From: Nocardia fusca NBRC 14340
GTDB taxonomy: Bacteria; Actinomycetota; Actinomycetes; Mycobacteriales; Mycobacteriaceae
Direction: 5' to 3'
Length of the DNA: 64,000 nucleotides
NCBI RefSeq assembly: GCF_001618425.1
Contig: NZ_BDCU01000027.1
Location: 1-64,000, forward strand
Positions within the stretch are counted from its first letter, which is position 1; every line of letters starts with the position of its first letter. The notes under the pieces are model-generated. The model worked only from the letters and a program-made list of their open reading frames with translations, was not told the DNA's origin and ran no database searches. Positions 34,118-43,167 of the stretch are shown one piece after another. Position numbers and translations under genes: made by a program.

Positions 34118-34762
34118 TCAGGATCCGGCGACCTGGCCCGGCACCCGGAACGAGACCGCCACATGATCACGCGCGTATCTGCGCACCGCGATATCGTCGT
34201 CCAGGGGGATAACCGTTTGCGGGGTCAGCGCCAGCGACAGCGCGGTCCGCGCGATCATTTCGGCCAGCGGCAGCGGATCGTATTCCGGCAATTTGCCTTC
34301 GCCCTGCAGACGGGTGATGAATTCGGCGACGTAATCGCGGCCCAATTCGATCACCGGGGCGCCCCGGGTGGTCAGATAGGGCAGCACGATCTCCGGTTCG
34401 GTGTTCAGCAGCCGATCCAGCAGCTGGTTACCGCGCAGACCGGCCAGGAACGCGACGAACAGTTCCACGATCTGGTCCTCGGCACCGGCGTCGCGCTCGA
34501 TCTGCTGCTGCACCGCGGCGTCGACACCCTCGATGAAATCGCGGGTCTGCGCCAATCCGACCGCCTGGATCAAGTCCGATTTGCTGGAAAACCGCCGGTA
34601 CAGTGTGGCCAGGGAGAGGCCGCCACGCCGGGCGACCTCGACCATACTCGTGCGCTTGATCCCGAAGTCGAGAAAAGCCTGCAACGCCGCGGACAGCACG
34701 GATTGATCTTGATCTCGGCGCGGTGTTCGGACCAGAGGCAACAATCGAGCCAGCGCACCCAT
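34118..34762 (-). CDS. TetR-family regulator between two DUF2236 genes
   Basis: A 214-residue TetR protein. The helix-turn-helix lies about residues 18-62 (SVLSAALQAFLDFGIKRTSM, VEVARRGGLSLATLYRRFSS), followed by an all-helical ligand domain. The ATG at 34762 is preferred because GGGAAGG is 8 bases upstream; an ATG at 34807 would add 15 residues. It converges with the first DUF2236 gene and diverges from the second, with a 29-bp palindrome between them, so it most likely controls the second and itself. Its ligand may be an oxygenase substrate. Confidence 0.87.
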   Translation of the reverse strand: MGALARLLPLVRTPRRDQDQSVLSAALQAFLDFGIKRTSMVEVARRGGLSLATLYRRFSSKSDLIQAVGLAQTRDFIEGVDAAVQQQIERDAGAEDQIVELFVAFLAGLRGNQLLDRLLNTEPEIVLPYLTTRGAPVIELGRDYVAEFITRLQGEGKLPEYDPLPLAEMIARTALSLALTPQTVIPLDDDIAVRRYARDHVAVSFRVPGQVAGS

Positions 34763-34845
34763 CTCGGCACCTTCCCGCGCTCGGCGATGCAATGACACGG
34801 TAAGCATCGCACAATTGCGGGGGCGGTTGACGCAACATCGAGAGA

Positions 34846-34874
34846 ATGAGATGGTTATCATATAATCTTCTCAT
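34846..34874. promoter_or_regulatory. 29-bp operator over a consensus -10
   Basis: ATGAGA (34846-34851) and TCTCAT (34869-34874) plus inner TTAT (34855-34858) and ATAA (34862-34865) are symmetric about base 34860; 11 of 14 arm positions pair. The right half contains a consensus TATAAT (34861-34866), 25 bases before the DUF2236 ATG. Binding by the adjacent TetR would block this promoter. Confidence 0.7.
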
Positions 34875-34890
34875 AGGAAAGAGGTCACCG

Positions 34891-35757
34891 ATGACCGCTC
34901 CCCGGCCCGCTCCGATGAACGATCCCGAACCCCAGCGGTTGTACGCACCCGACTTCGATATGAACGATCACATCATCGGAGTCACCGCGTTCCTGGGCGG
35001 CACCGCGAACGTCATCATGCAGCTGGGTTTGCGGCCGGTCGCCTACGGCGTGATGGAAAGCGACGTCAAGAGCGGCAACGTCATGGAGCATCCCTTCAAA
35101 CGGCTCCGCACCACTCTCACCTATCTCGCCGTCGCCATGCTGGGCACCGACGAAGAACGCAACGCCTACCGGCTCGCGGTCAACACCTCCCACCGCCACA
35201 TTCGCACCAAACCCACCAGCCCGGTGAAGTACAACGCCTTCGACCCGAAACTCCAGCTGTGGGTCGCCGCCTGCCTGTACTTCGGTTTCGTCGACCTGCT
35301 GGAGAAGGTCCAGGGCCCGATGGACGAGGCGACCGCCGACACCTTCTACGCCCACAGCATCCGGCTGGGCACCACCCTGCAGGTCCGACCGGAGATGTGG
35401 CCGGCCGATCGCGCCGCGTTCTGGCGGTTCTGGGAAGAGAATCTCGACGCCCTGGAAATCGACGACACCACCCGCGCCTACTTCAACGACCTCATCGACC
35501 TGAAGATGGTGGCGCGCCCGATCCAGTGGGTATCGGCACGATTCCACCGTTTCGTCGTCACCGGCTGCCTGCCGCCGCAGATCCGCGAGAAAATGCATCT
35601 CACCTGGACCGAAGGCAACCAGCGCTGGTTCGACCGCACCATGAAGCTCATCGGCGTGGGCCTGAAGATCCAGCCCCGGGTCCTACGCCAGTTCCCGATG
35701 AACTACTACCTATGGGATATGCGCCGCCGTATCCGCAAGGGCAAACCCCTGGTCTGA
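34891..35757 (+). CDS. DUF2236 (MpaB/Lcp-type) haem oxygenase-like protein 2
   Basis: A 288-residue paralogue of the gene at 33201, alike along its whole length: NVIMQLGLRPVAYGVMES, KRLRTTLTYLAVAMLGT (R-x3-T), the His-rich VNTSHRHIRT, YNAFDPKLQLWVAACLYFG and a basic C-terminus RRRIRKGKPLV. The family contains haem-dependent oxygenases, though several members have no known reaction. ATG 34891 is chosen because AAAGAGG lies 6 bases upstream; a longer open frame from 34846 would run through the operator. A repeat array begins one base after its stop codon. Confidence 0.85.
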   Translation: MTAPRPAPMNDPEPQRLYAPDFDMNDHIIGVTAFLGGTANVIMQLGLRPVAYGVMESDVKSGNVMEHPFKRLRTTLTYLAVAMLGTDEERNAYRLAVNTSHRHIRTKPTSPVKYNAFDPKLQLWVAACLYFGFVDLLEKVQGPMDEATADTFYAHSIRLGTTLQVRPEMWPADRAAFWRFWEENLDALEIDDTTRAYFNDLIDLKMVARPIQWVSARFHRFVVTGCLPPQIREKMHLTWTEGNQRWFDRTMKLIGVGLKIQPRVLRQFPMNYYLWDMRRRIRKGKPLV

Positions 35758-35758
35758 A

Positions 35759-36100
35759 CTGTGTTTATTTGCGCGCCTCCGGCGCGCGGGTCGGGGCCCT
35801 GTGACCCCGATTCTTCCCTCCTCCGCTCAGTCGCTACGCTCCCTCGCTCCGTCGGTCCAGAATCGGGGGCGGGCCCCGACCATTGAGGCAGACCATCCGA
35901 AATAGACAGAAGGTGCACGCTGTCATGCGCCTCGACCGGCCTGGAGAGGCTCACATCACTGCCAGTGCTCAATGGTCACCGATCTATTGACGGACCAACG
36001 GCACACGCTCAGTCGCTGCGCTCCTTCGCTCTGTCGCTCCAGAACCGGGGGGCGGGCCCCGACCACTGAGGCCGACCATCCGGAGGAGACAGAGGGTGTA
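35759..36100 (+). repeat. Structured repeat type R1, copy 1, with tandem units
   Basis: The head CTGTGTTTATTTG starts at 35759. A small hairpin follows (35771-35777 with 35781-35787, loop TCC). Next come nested arms: GGTCGGGGCCC 35789-35799 with 35871-35881 (11 bp) and CCCCGATTCT 35805-35814 with 35859-35868 (10 bp). Between the inner arms lies CTCAGTCGCTACGCTCC. From 35826 a 182-bp unit repeats once: full unit 35826-36007, then a partial unit 36008-36100 that ends exactly at the proline dehydrogenase stop. The array fills the whole 343-base gap. Confidence 0.85.
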
Positions 36101-37051
36101 TCACCGCCCGGCCAGCGCGCGGAGGAAGAACGCCAGGTTGGCGGGGCGTTCCGCGAGCCGGCGCATGAGATATCCGTACCACTGGTGCCCGTAGGGCAGG
36201 TACACCCGGACGAAATCCCCGCGGTCGGCGAGATGGAGCTGCTCGTCGGTGCGGACGCCGTACAGCATCTGGTATTCCAGCCGGCCGGGGCGACGGCCGG
36301 TGACCGTCGCGAGGTCGGCCGCCGCCGCGATGACCACCGGATCATGGGAGGCCACCAGGGGACGGCCCGCGCCGCGCATGAGCACCCGCAGGCAGCGCAG
36401 ATAGGCGCGGTCCACATCCACACGTCGCTGGTAGGCCACGGTTTCCGGTTCCCGGTAGGCGCCCTTGCACAGGCGCACCCGGGCGCCCGCGTCGGCGAGG
36501 TCGCGGCAGTCGTCCTCGCTGCGGTACAGGTAGGCCTGGATCACCGTGCCCAGCCAGGGAAAATCCGGGCGGACCTGCCCGGTGGTGGCGAGGGTGGCGG
36601 CGGTGGTGGTGTGGTCTTCGGCGTCCACGGTCACCCATACCCCGGCCTCGGCCGCCTTGGTGCACACGGTGCGCAGGTTCTCGGTGGCGATCGCCGGGCC
36701 GTCGGCGCCCAGCGCCTGCCCGAGCGCGGACAATTTGACCGACACCTCCAGCGGCGCGGCGCCGGTGGGTACCTCGGTGGTGGGCAGGGCCGCCAGATCG
36801 TTGATCAATGCCAGATATTCGGCGACCGCGGCGTCGGCCTGCGCGCGGTCGGTGGTGTTCTCGCCCAGGTAGTCGACGCTCACCGCGCGCCCGCTCATCA
36901 ATAGTGCGCGAGCCGCGGCGATGAGATCCGGCCGAGCTTCCCCGGGTACGAAGCGCTGGACCATCGCCGCGGTGGCCGGGCTCGTCGTAAGGGTTCGTTT
37001 CACCCGGTCCGACCCGGCGACGGCGAGGATCGCCGGACGCAGCGGGTTCAC
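36101..37051 (-). CDS. putB: Proline dehydrogenase
   Basis: A 316-residue monofunctional proline dehydrogenase (mycobacterial Rv1188, PruB) oxidising proline to pyrroline-5-carboxylate with FAD. The beta/alpha barrel signatures SVKLSALG, VTVDAEDHTTT, LYRSEDDCRDLADAGARVRL, CKGAYREPETVAY and LEYQMLYGVR are present, and the C-terminal YLPYGHQWYGYLMRRLAERP is the substrate-capping helix. The GTG at 37051 follows GGGGAG. It lies 61 bases after rocA on the same strand, and the two enzymes complete proline to glutamate conversion. Its stop codon abuts the repeat array. Confidence 0.93.
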   Translation of the reverse strand: MNPLRPAILAVAGSDRVKRTLTTSPATAAMVQRFVPGEARPDLIAAARALLMSGRAVSVDYLGENTTDRAQADAAVAEYLALINDLAALPTTEVPTGAAPLEVSVKLSALGQALGADGPAIATENLRTVCTKAAEAGVWVTVDAEDHTTTAATLATTGQVRPDFPWLGTVIQAYLYRSEDDCRDLADAGARVRLCKGAYREPETVAYQRRVDVDRAYLRCLRVLMRGAGRPLVASHDPVVIAAAADLATVTGRRPGRLEYQMLYGVRTDEQLHLADRGDFVRVYLPYGHQWYGYLMRRLAERPANLAFFLRALAGR

Positions 37052-37112
37052 CGGGACTCCCCGCGGAGACGGAGTGGGACCGGGCGCCGCGCGGCGGGGC
37101 GGGGTGAGCCGT

Positions 37113-38750
37113 TCATCCCTGCTCCATGTGCGGGTAGCGGTGATCGGTGTGCGGGACGAAGGTTTCCTTCAGGGTGCGCGGGGCCACCCAGCGCAACAGG
37201 TTCAGCGGAGACCCCGCCTTGTCGTCGGTGCCCGAGGCCCGTGCGCCGCCGAAAGGCTGCTGCCCCACGACCGCGCCGGTGGGTTTGTCGTTCACATAGA
37301 AGTTGCCGGCCGCGAACCGCAACAGCTGGGCGGCCTCTTCCACGGCGTGCCGGTCCTGCGCGAAGACCGCGCCGGTCAGGGCGTACGGGGCGGTGGATTC
37401 CACCTCGGCCAAGATCGTCCGGTAGGCGTCGGGCTGGGAATCGTCGTACACGTACACCGACAGGATCGGGCCGAAGTATTCGGTGGCGAACGATTCGTCG
37501 CGTGGATCGTCGGCGAGCAGTACGGTCGGGCGGACGAACCACCCCTCGCTGTCGTCGTAGGTGCCACCCACCGGCACCTCCACCCCGGCGGACCGCGCCC
37601 GCTCGATCGCCCGCACGCTCTTGTCGTAGGCCCGCCGGTCGATCACCGCGCCACCGAAATTCGACAGATCCGCAATATCGCCGTAGCTCAGGCTCTCGGC
37701 GATACCGAGGAAATCGTCACCCATCTCCCGCCACAGCGAGCGCGGGAGGTAGGCACGCGAGGCGGCCGAACATTTCTGGCCCTGATACTCGTAGGCCCCG
37801 CGGATCATCGCCGTACACAATGCGGCAGGATCCGCCGACGGATGCGCGACGATGAAATCCTTGCCCCCGGTCTCCCCCACGATCCGCGGATACCCGTGAT
37901 AACGCCCGATATTGGCGCCCACCCGGCTCCACAGATACTGGAACGTGGCGCCCGAGCCGGTGAAATGGATCCCCGCCAGGCGGGGGTCGGCCAGAGCGAC
38001 CTCGGAGAGATCCCGCCCGTCACCGGTGACCATATTGATGACGCCGGGCGGCAGCCCGGCCGCCTCCAGCAGTTTCATCGTGTAATAAGCGGCCAGCGTC
38101 TGGGTGGGCGAGGGCTTCCACACCACCGTATTGCCCATGAGCGCGGGCGCGGTCGGCAGATTGCCGGCGATCGCGGTGAAATTGAACGGGGTGATCGCGT
38201 AGACGAACCCCTCCAGCGGGCGGTAGTCGAGCCGGTTCCACACCCCCGCGCTCGACTGCGGCTGCTGTGCCAGGATGCCCCGGGCGAAGGAGACATTGAA
38301 TCGCCAGAAGTCGACCAGCTCGCACGGCGCGTCGATCTCGGCCTGAGCCACCGATTTCGACTGGCCCAACATGGTCGCCGCGGCGAGAGTCTCCCGCCAC
38401 GGTCCGGCCAGCAGGTCCGCGGCCCGCAACAGCACCGCGGCACGTTCGTCGAACGGCAGCGCACGCCATCCGGGGGCGGCCGCGGTGGCGGCGTCGATCG
38501 CCGCGGCGGCTTCGGTGTGTGTGGTGTCGGTATAGGTCCCGAGTACCTGCCGGTGTCGATGCGGTGCGACGATCTCCCGTCGCGTGCCGATCCCCGGACG
38601 ATGCTTGCCGCCGATGACCAGGGGGATCTCGGTGGTGCCGTCGGAGATATCGGCGAGCCTGCCGAGCAACCGTTCCCGCTCGGGGCTCCCGGGCGCGTAG
38701 GTGTGCACCGGCTCGTTACCGGGGGTGGGGACAACTGTGACAGCGTCCAT
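37113..38750 (-). CDS. rocA: 1-pyrroline-5-carboxylate dehydrogenase
   Basis: A 545-residue aldehyde dehydrogenase (Rv1187, also called PruA) that oxidises glutamate semialdehyde to glutamate with NAD+. The catalytic Cys lies in YQGQKCSAASR and the general base Glu in GETGGKDF. YAITPFNFTAIAGNLPTAPA and FGPILSVYVYDD are P5C-dehydrogenase signatures, and GQQPFGGARASGT is near the C-terminus. The ATG at 38750 is chosen because upstream codons up to 38831 encode nothing conserved; a TAGCCT box ends 5 bases before it. It forms a two-gene proline catabolic operon with putB downstream. Confidence 0.94.
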   Translation of the reverse strand: MDAVTVVPTPGNEPVHTYAPGSPERERLLGRLADISDGTTEIPLVIGGKHRPGIGTRREIVAPHRHRQVLGTYTDTTHTEAAAAIDAATAAAPGWRALPFDERAAVLLRAADLLAGPWRETLAAATMLGQSKSVAQAEIDAPCELVDFWRFNVSFARGILAQQPQSSAGVWNRLDYRPLEGFVYAITPFNFTAIAGNLPTAPALMGNTVVWKPSPTQTLAAYYTMKLLEAAGLPPGVINMVTGDGRDLSEVALADPRLAGIHFTGSGATFQYLWSRVGANIGRYHGYPRIVGETGGKDFIVAHPSADPAALCTAMIRGAYEYQGQKCSAASRAYLPRSLWREMGDDFLGIAESLSYGDIADLSNFGGAVIDRRAYDKSVRAIERARSAGVEVPVGGTYDDSEGWFVRPTVLLADDPRDESFATEYFGPILSVYVYDDSQPDAYRTILAEVESTAPYALTGAVFAQDRHAVEEAAQLLRFAAGNFYVNDKPTGAVVGQQPFGGARASGTDDKAGSPLNLLRWVAPRTLKETFVPHTDHRYPHMEQG

Positions 38751-38850
38751 ACCCCAGGCTAGCGCCGCCCGCCCGGCCCTGCCCGAACTCGACGCGCGAA
38801 TCTCTGCGGAGTCGTTACCGCACTGTCGCACAGCGGCGGGGAGAGCGTGG

Positions 38851-39969
38851 TCAGCCGCGTAGGCGCTGTGCGGCCGTTTCGATCCGCTCGTCGGTCGCGG
38901 TCAATGCGATACGCACGTGCTCGGCGCCCGCGGGACCGTAGAACTCCCCCGGAGCCGCCAGGATGCCGCGCTCGGCCAGCCACTCGAGCGTGGTCCGGCA
39001 CGGTTCACCGCGAGTCGACCACAGATACAGCCCGGCCGCGGAATGGTCGATCCGGAACCCGGCATCCAGCAGCGCCGACCGCAGGATCTCGCGGCGGGCC
39101 CGATACCGCTGCCGCTGCACCGACTCGTGCGCGTCGTCGCCCAGCGCCACCGCCATCGCCGCCTGGATCGGGAAGGGCACCATCATGCCGGAATGCTTGC
39201 GCACCTCCAGCAACTCGGCCACCAGCTCCGGATCACCGGCCACGAACCCGGCCCGGTAACTCGCCAGATTCGACGTCTTCGACAGTGAATGCACCGCCAG
39301 CAAGCCGGTGTGATCTCCGTCGCAGACCCGCGGGTCGAGAATCGATACGGCGGGTTCTTCCCAGGCCAGCCCCAGGTAGCACTCGTCGGACGCGACGATC
39401 ACCCCGCGCTCGCGCGCGAAGGTAACCACCTTCCGCAGATGCTCCACACCCAGCACCTTGCCGGTCGGGTTGGACGGTGAGTTGAGATAGATGAGCGCCG
39501 GAGTCTCCGGGCCCAGCCGGGTGAGCCCGTCGGCGCGCAGAATCCGGGCCCCGGCGAGCAGTCCGCCCACCTCGTACGTCGGATAGGCGACCTCGGGGAT
39601 CACCACCAGATCCGCGGGCCCCAGCCCGAGCAGCCGCGGCAACCCCGCGATCAGCTCCTTGGTGCCGATCACCGGCAGCACCGCCGCCTCGGGCACCCCG
39701 GTGATACCGAAACGCCGGGTCAGCGCGGCCACCGCGGCGGCACGCAACTCCGGCGTGCCGTGCGTGGTCGGATAACCGGGTACCTCGGCGACCGAACTCA
39801 ACGCCGCGCGGATCAGCGGGTCGACCGGATCGACCGGCGTACCCACCGACAGATCGACGAGTCCGCCCGGATGCGCGGCCGCCCGCGCCTTCACCTCGGC
39901 GATGGTGTCCCAGGGGAAATCGGGCAGGACCGCACTCACCCGGCGACGTTCGGTTACCTCGGTGCTCAT
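38851..39969 (-). CDS. dapC: Succinyldiaminopimelate aminotransferase
   Basis: A 372-residue fold-type I aminotransferase, matching the gene beside fdxC in mycobacteria (Rv1178) and usually annotated DapC. It would convert N-succinyl-2-amino-6-ketopimelate to N-succinyl-LL-DAP, the step between DapD and DapE, both in this window. PLP Lys lies in HSLSKTSNLASYRAGF; LNSPSNPTGKVLG and ASDECYLGLAWE carry the Asn/Asp and Tyr contacts. In mycobacteria another gene is also called dapC, so specificity is not certain. It starts 12 bases after the fdxC stop. Confidence 0.87.
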   Translation of the reverse strand: MSTEVTERRRVSAVLPDFPWDTIAEVKARAAAHPGGLVDLSVGTPVDPVDPLIRAALSSVAEVPGYPTTHGTPELRAAAVAALTRRFGITGVPEAAVLPVIGTKELIAGLPRLLGLGPADLVVIPEVAYPTYEVGGLLAGARILRADGLTRLGPETPALIYLNSPSNPTGKVLGVEHLRKVVTFARERGVIVASDECYLGLAWEEPAVSILDPRVCDGDHTGLLAVHSLSKTSNLASYRAGFVAGDPELVAELLEVRKHSGMMVPFPIQAAMAVALGDDAHESVQRQRYRARREILRSALLDAGFRIDHSAAGLYLWSTRGEPCRTTLEWLAERGILAAPGEFYGPAGAEHVRIALTATDERIETAAQRLRG

Positions 39970-39981
39970 CGTGCGAATGCT

Positions 39982-40305
39982 CTACTCGCCCGCCATGGGC
40001 GGCAGCTCTTTGATGAACGCCGGATCGGAATCGACCTTGCCCAGCTTGGTGGCACCGCCCGGCGAGCCCAGCTCGTCGAAGAAGTCGACGTTGGCGTTGA
40101 CGTACCCGCTCCACTGATCGGGCGTGTCGTCCTCGTAGAAGATCGCCTCCACCGGGCAGACCGGCTCACACGCACCACAGTCAACGCATTCGTCGGGATG
40201 GATGTAGAGCATGCGACCGCCCTCGTAGATGCAGTCCACAGGGCATTCTTCGATGCATGCCTTGTCCTTCACGTCAACGCACGGTTCGGCGATGATGTAC
40301 GTCAC
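39982..40305 (-). CDS. fdxC: 7Fe ferredoxin FdxC
   Basis: A 107-residue [3Fe-4S][4Fe-4S] ferredoxin for low-potential electron transfer. Cys residues follow the 7Fe pattern: CVDVKDKACIEECPVDC for the first cluster region and CVDCGACEPVCP for the second. FYEDDTPDQWSGY and the acidic C-terminus are standard in actinobacterial FdxC/FdxA. The GTG at 40305 gives the family start TYIIAEPC and has AGGAG 6 bases upstream; a longer frame to 40350 is rejected. It is co-transcribed with dapC. Confidence 0.95.
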   Translation of the reverse strand: MTYIIAEPCVDVKDKACIEECPVDCIYEGGRMLYIHPDECVDCGACEPVCPVEAIFYEDDTPDQWSGYVNANVDFFDELGSPGGATKLGKVDSDPAFIKELPPMAGE

Positions 40306-40369
40306 TCCCGCTCCTAAGTCTTCCTTCTCCGGGTAACTGCGCCCGCACACAAGTATCCCTGGCGCCCCA

Positions 40370-40495
40370 CAGGCTACGCCTGGTGAGCCTGCCCTAATAC
40401 TCGACGCCGGCTCCGGCGTCGCCTGGTCGGAGCTTCGTGGCCCCGGTATTCCACTACTGCGCTGGGTCGCTGCGCGCCTTCAGTCGAGGGCCACG
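40370..40495. repeat. Structured intergenic element R3 between fdxC and fbiC
   Basis: Three stems fill the gap: CAGGCT (40370-40375) with 40386-40391; CGACGCCGG (40402-40410) with 40413-40421, 9 bp with a 2-base loop; and CGTGGCCC (40436-40443) with 40488-40495, 8 bp. The large loop holds CGCTGGGTCGCTGCGCGCC, similar in style to the CTCAGTCGCTACGCTCC loop of R1. The last stem ends 3 bases from the fbiC stop codon. It may be the fbiC terminator region. Confidence 0.6.
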
Positions 40496-40498
40496 CGC

Positions 40499-43081
40499 CT
40501 AGACGAGTTCCAGGCCGGGGGCTGCCGCACTCCGCTGGGGTGGAACCCCGTACGTGGTGGTGCGCTCCCGGACCGGCCGGCCGATACCCTCGGCGATCTC
40601 TGTGAGTTCGGCCACCGTCTTCGCCGACCCGTGCTGCGAACCCGCCATCCGGGAGATGGTCTCCTCCATGAGGGTACCGCCGAGGTCGTTGGCGCCGCTG
40701 CGCAACATCACCCGGGTGCCCGTGGTGCCGAGTTTCACCCAGCTGGTCTGGATGTTGTCGATCCGGCCGTGCAGCATGATCCGGGCCAGAGCGTGCGCGG
40801 CGCGATTGTCGCGGTTGGTGGGGCCCGGACGGGAGGCGCCGGCCAGGTAGAGCGGGGCGCTCTGATGCACGAACGGGAGCAGGACGAATTCGGTGAAACC
40901 GCCGGTCTCGTCCTGGATACCGCGCAACACCCGCAGGTGCCCGACCCAGTGGCTGGGGTTGTCGACGTGCCCGTACATCATGGTCGAACTCGACCGGATG
41001 CCGACCTGATGGGCGGTGGTGACCACATCGATCCAGGCGGAGGCGGGCAATTTCCCCTTGGTCAGCACCCAGCGGACCTCGTCGTCGAGGATCTCGGCGG
41101 CCGTACCGGGGATAGTGCCCAGCCCGGCTTCGCGCAGCGCGGTCAGCCAATCGCGGACGCTTTCACCACCGCGCGAGGCGCCGTTGACGATCTCCATCGG
41201 ACTGAAGGCGTGGACGTGCATGGACGGCACCCGCGCCTTCACCGCCCGCACCAGATCGGCGTAGCCGGTGACGGGCAGGTCGGGGTCGATACCCCCCTGC
41301 ATGCAGACCTCGGTCGCGCCGTCGACGTAGGCCTCCCAGGCCCGGTCGGCGACCTCGCCGGTGCTGAGCGTGAAGGCGTCGGCGTCACCCTTGCGCTGCG
41401 CGAACGCGCAGAACCGGCAGCCCGTGTAGCAGATATTGGTGAAGTTGATATTGCGGTTCACCACATAGGTGACGTCGTCGCCGCAGACATCGCGGCGCAA
41501 CTGGTCCGCGAGACCCGCGACGGCTTCCAGATCGGGTCCGTCGGCGGTGGCCAGCGCCAGGTACTGGGCATCGCTGAGGCCGGCCGGATCCCGTTCCGCG
41601 GCACGCAGCGCGTCCAGTACGTCGGCGTCCAGCCGCTGGGGCGCGGCGGCGAGATCGCGGACCTGTTCGCGGATGGTGTCCCAGTCGCCGAACGCGTTGT
41701 CGATATCGCTGCGGGTATCGGTATTGCGCCCGGTGGTATCGATCTCGGTGTTCAGATCGGTACGACCCGCCGACTCCCAGGACTCATCGGGTTCCTGCCA
41801 GGGCAGACCCACCGGGAGCGCGCCGGCCTTCGCCAGCCCGGTCTCGGCGTCGGTCAGGGCCGCGACATGCGCGCCGATCCGCGGATCGATCCACGGGTTG
41901 CCCGCCCGCACGTATTTGGGATGCGCCGACGTGCGTTCCACCAGTTCGAAACCGGCGGCCGCGGTGATCTCGGCCAGCGTGTCCAGGTTGGGCCAGGGCC
42001 GCTCGGGATTCACATGGTCAGGGGTGACCGGCGAGACGCCGCCCCAGTCATCGATCCCGGCTTCCAGCAGGGCCCGGCACTCCGCCTCGGACACCAGGTT
42101 CGGCGGCGCCTGCACCGAGACGTCGGGTCCGAGCAGCAGGCGGGTCACCGCGATGGTGGCCAGGAACTCCGTGAAGTCCGCGTCGGGCGCGTGCCGCATG
42201 GCGGTGTCGTCCTTGGCCCGGAAGTTCTGCACGATCACTTCCTGGATATGACCGAACGCCTTGTGCTGCTTGCGGATCGCGGCGATCGTATCGGCCCGCT
42301 CCGCCATGTTCTCGCCGATACCCACCAGGACACCGGTGGTGTAGGGCACCGAGAGCCGGCCCGCGTCGGTGATGGCACGCAGTCGAACCGCGGGATCCTT
42401 GTCGGGGCTGCCGTAATGGCAGTTACCCTTCTCCGTGAACAGCCGGGTCGCGGTGGTCTCGAGCATCATGCCCATCGACTGCGCCACCGGTTTCAGCCGC
42501 GAGATCTCCTCCCACGACATGACCCCGGGGTTGAGATGCGGCAGCAGTCCGGTCTCCTCGAGCACCAGGATCGACACCGCACGCAGATAGTCGAGGGTGG
42601 AATCGTAGCCGCGTTCGTCCAGCCACTGCGCGGCCTCGGGCCAGCGGGCCTCGGGGCGGTCGCCGAGGGTGAACAGCGCTTCCTTACAGCCCAGTTCGGC
42701 ACCCCGGCGCGCGATATCGAGCACCTCGTCGGGTTCCAGGAACATCCCGCGACCCTGTGCCCGCAACTTGCCCGGCACCGTCACGAAGGTGCAGTAGTGG
42801 CAGGTATCGCGGCACAGATGGGTCAGCGGAATGAAAACATTGCGCGAATAGGTGATCGTGGCGGGCCGTCCGGCCGAGGCCAGCCCGGCGTCGCGTACCC
42901 GGGCCGCACTGCGGCACAGGTCGGCGAGGTCGTCGCCGCGCGCGTGCAGCAGCACCGTGGCCTCGTCGACGTTCAGCGTGACCCCGTCACGTGCCCGGCG
43001 CAGCGCCCGGCGCATGGCGGACGGGGGCGGCACGGGGGTCGGGACGGTTGGTTCGGGTAGTTCGGTCACGCCCTCGATCAT
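40499..43081 (-). CDS. fbiC: FO synthase (CofG-CofH fusion)
   Basis: An 860-residue bifunctional radical SAM enzyme that makes FO, the deazaflavin chromophore of F420, from tyrosine and the flavin precursor 5-amino-6-ribitylaminouracil. The N-terminal CofG half has CRDTCHYC (CxxxCxxC) after VFIPLTHL. The C-terminal CofH half (from about residue 500) has CYTGCRFCAF. Single-gene fusions are usual in actinobacteria. The start is uncertain: ATG 43081, GTG 43069 and GTG 43090 are all in frame and none has a well-placed ribosome binding site. F420-type oxidoreductases occur at 27769 and at the window end. Confidence 0.95.
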   Translation of the reverse strand: MIEGVTELPEPTVPTPVPPPSAMRRALRRARDGVTLNVDEATVLLHARGDDLADLCRSAARVRDAGLASAGRPATITYSRNVFIPLTHLCRDTCHYCTFVTVPGKLRAQGRGMFLEPDEVLDIARRGAELGCKEALFTLGDRPEARWPEAAQWLDERGYDSTLDYLRAVSILVLEETGLLPHLNPGVMSWEEISRLKPVAQSMGMMLETTATRLFTEKGNCHYGSPDKDPAVRLRAITDAGRLSVPYTTGVLVGIGENMAERADTIAAIRKQHKAFGHIQEVIVQNFRAKDDTAMRHAPDADFTEFLATIAVTRLLLGPDVSVQAPPNLVSEAECRALLEAGIDDWGGVSPVTPDHVNPERPWPNLDTLAEITAAAGFELVERTSAHPKYVRAGNPWIDPRIGAHVAALTDAETGLAKAGALPVGLPWQEPDESWESAGRTDLNTEIDTTGRNTDTRSDIDNAFGDWDTIREQVRDLAAAPQRLDADVLDALRAAERDPAGLSDAQYLALATADGPDLEAVAGLADQLRRDVCGDDVTYVVNRNINFTNICYTGCRFCAFAQRKGDADAFTLSTGEVADRAWEAYVDGATEVCMQGGIDPDLPVTGYADLVRAVKARVPSMHVHAFSPMEIVNGASRGGESVRDWLTALREAGLGTIPGTAAEILDDEVRWVLTKGKLPASAWIDVVTTAHQVGIRSSSTMMYGHVDNPSHWVGHLRVLRGIQDETGGFTEFVLLPFVHQSAPLYLAGASRPGPTNRDNRAAHALARIMLHGRIDNIQTSWVKLGTTGTRVMLRSGANDLGGTLMEETISRMAGSQHGSAKTVAELTEIAEGIGRPVRERTTTYGVPPQRSAAAPGLELV

Positions 43082-43167
43082 GCGGCACACATCCGGAACT
43101 GTCTCCTCCCAGGTCGTTGAGCGTTCACAACCGCGCTGCGTCTCGGGCTATTCCGTGCAGGTCGGGG
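43082..43167. other. Proximal upstream region of fbiC
   Basis: 86 bases with GGAGGAG on the minus strand (12 bases from GTG 43090) and otherwise no clear promoter box. Beyond it the whole space up to 43783 is a repeat array, so fbiC and the divergent bPH gene are separated by 722 bases with almost no unique sequence. Confidence 0.4.
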
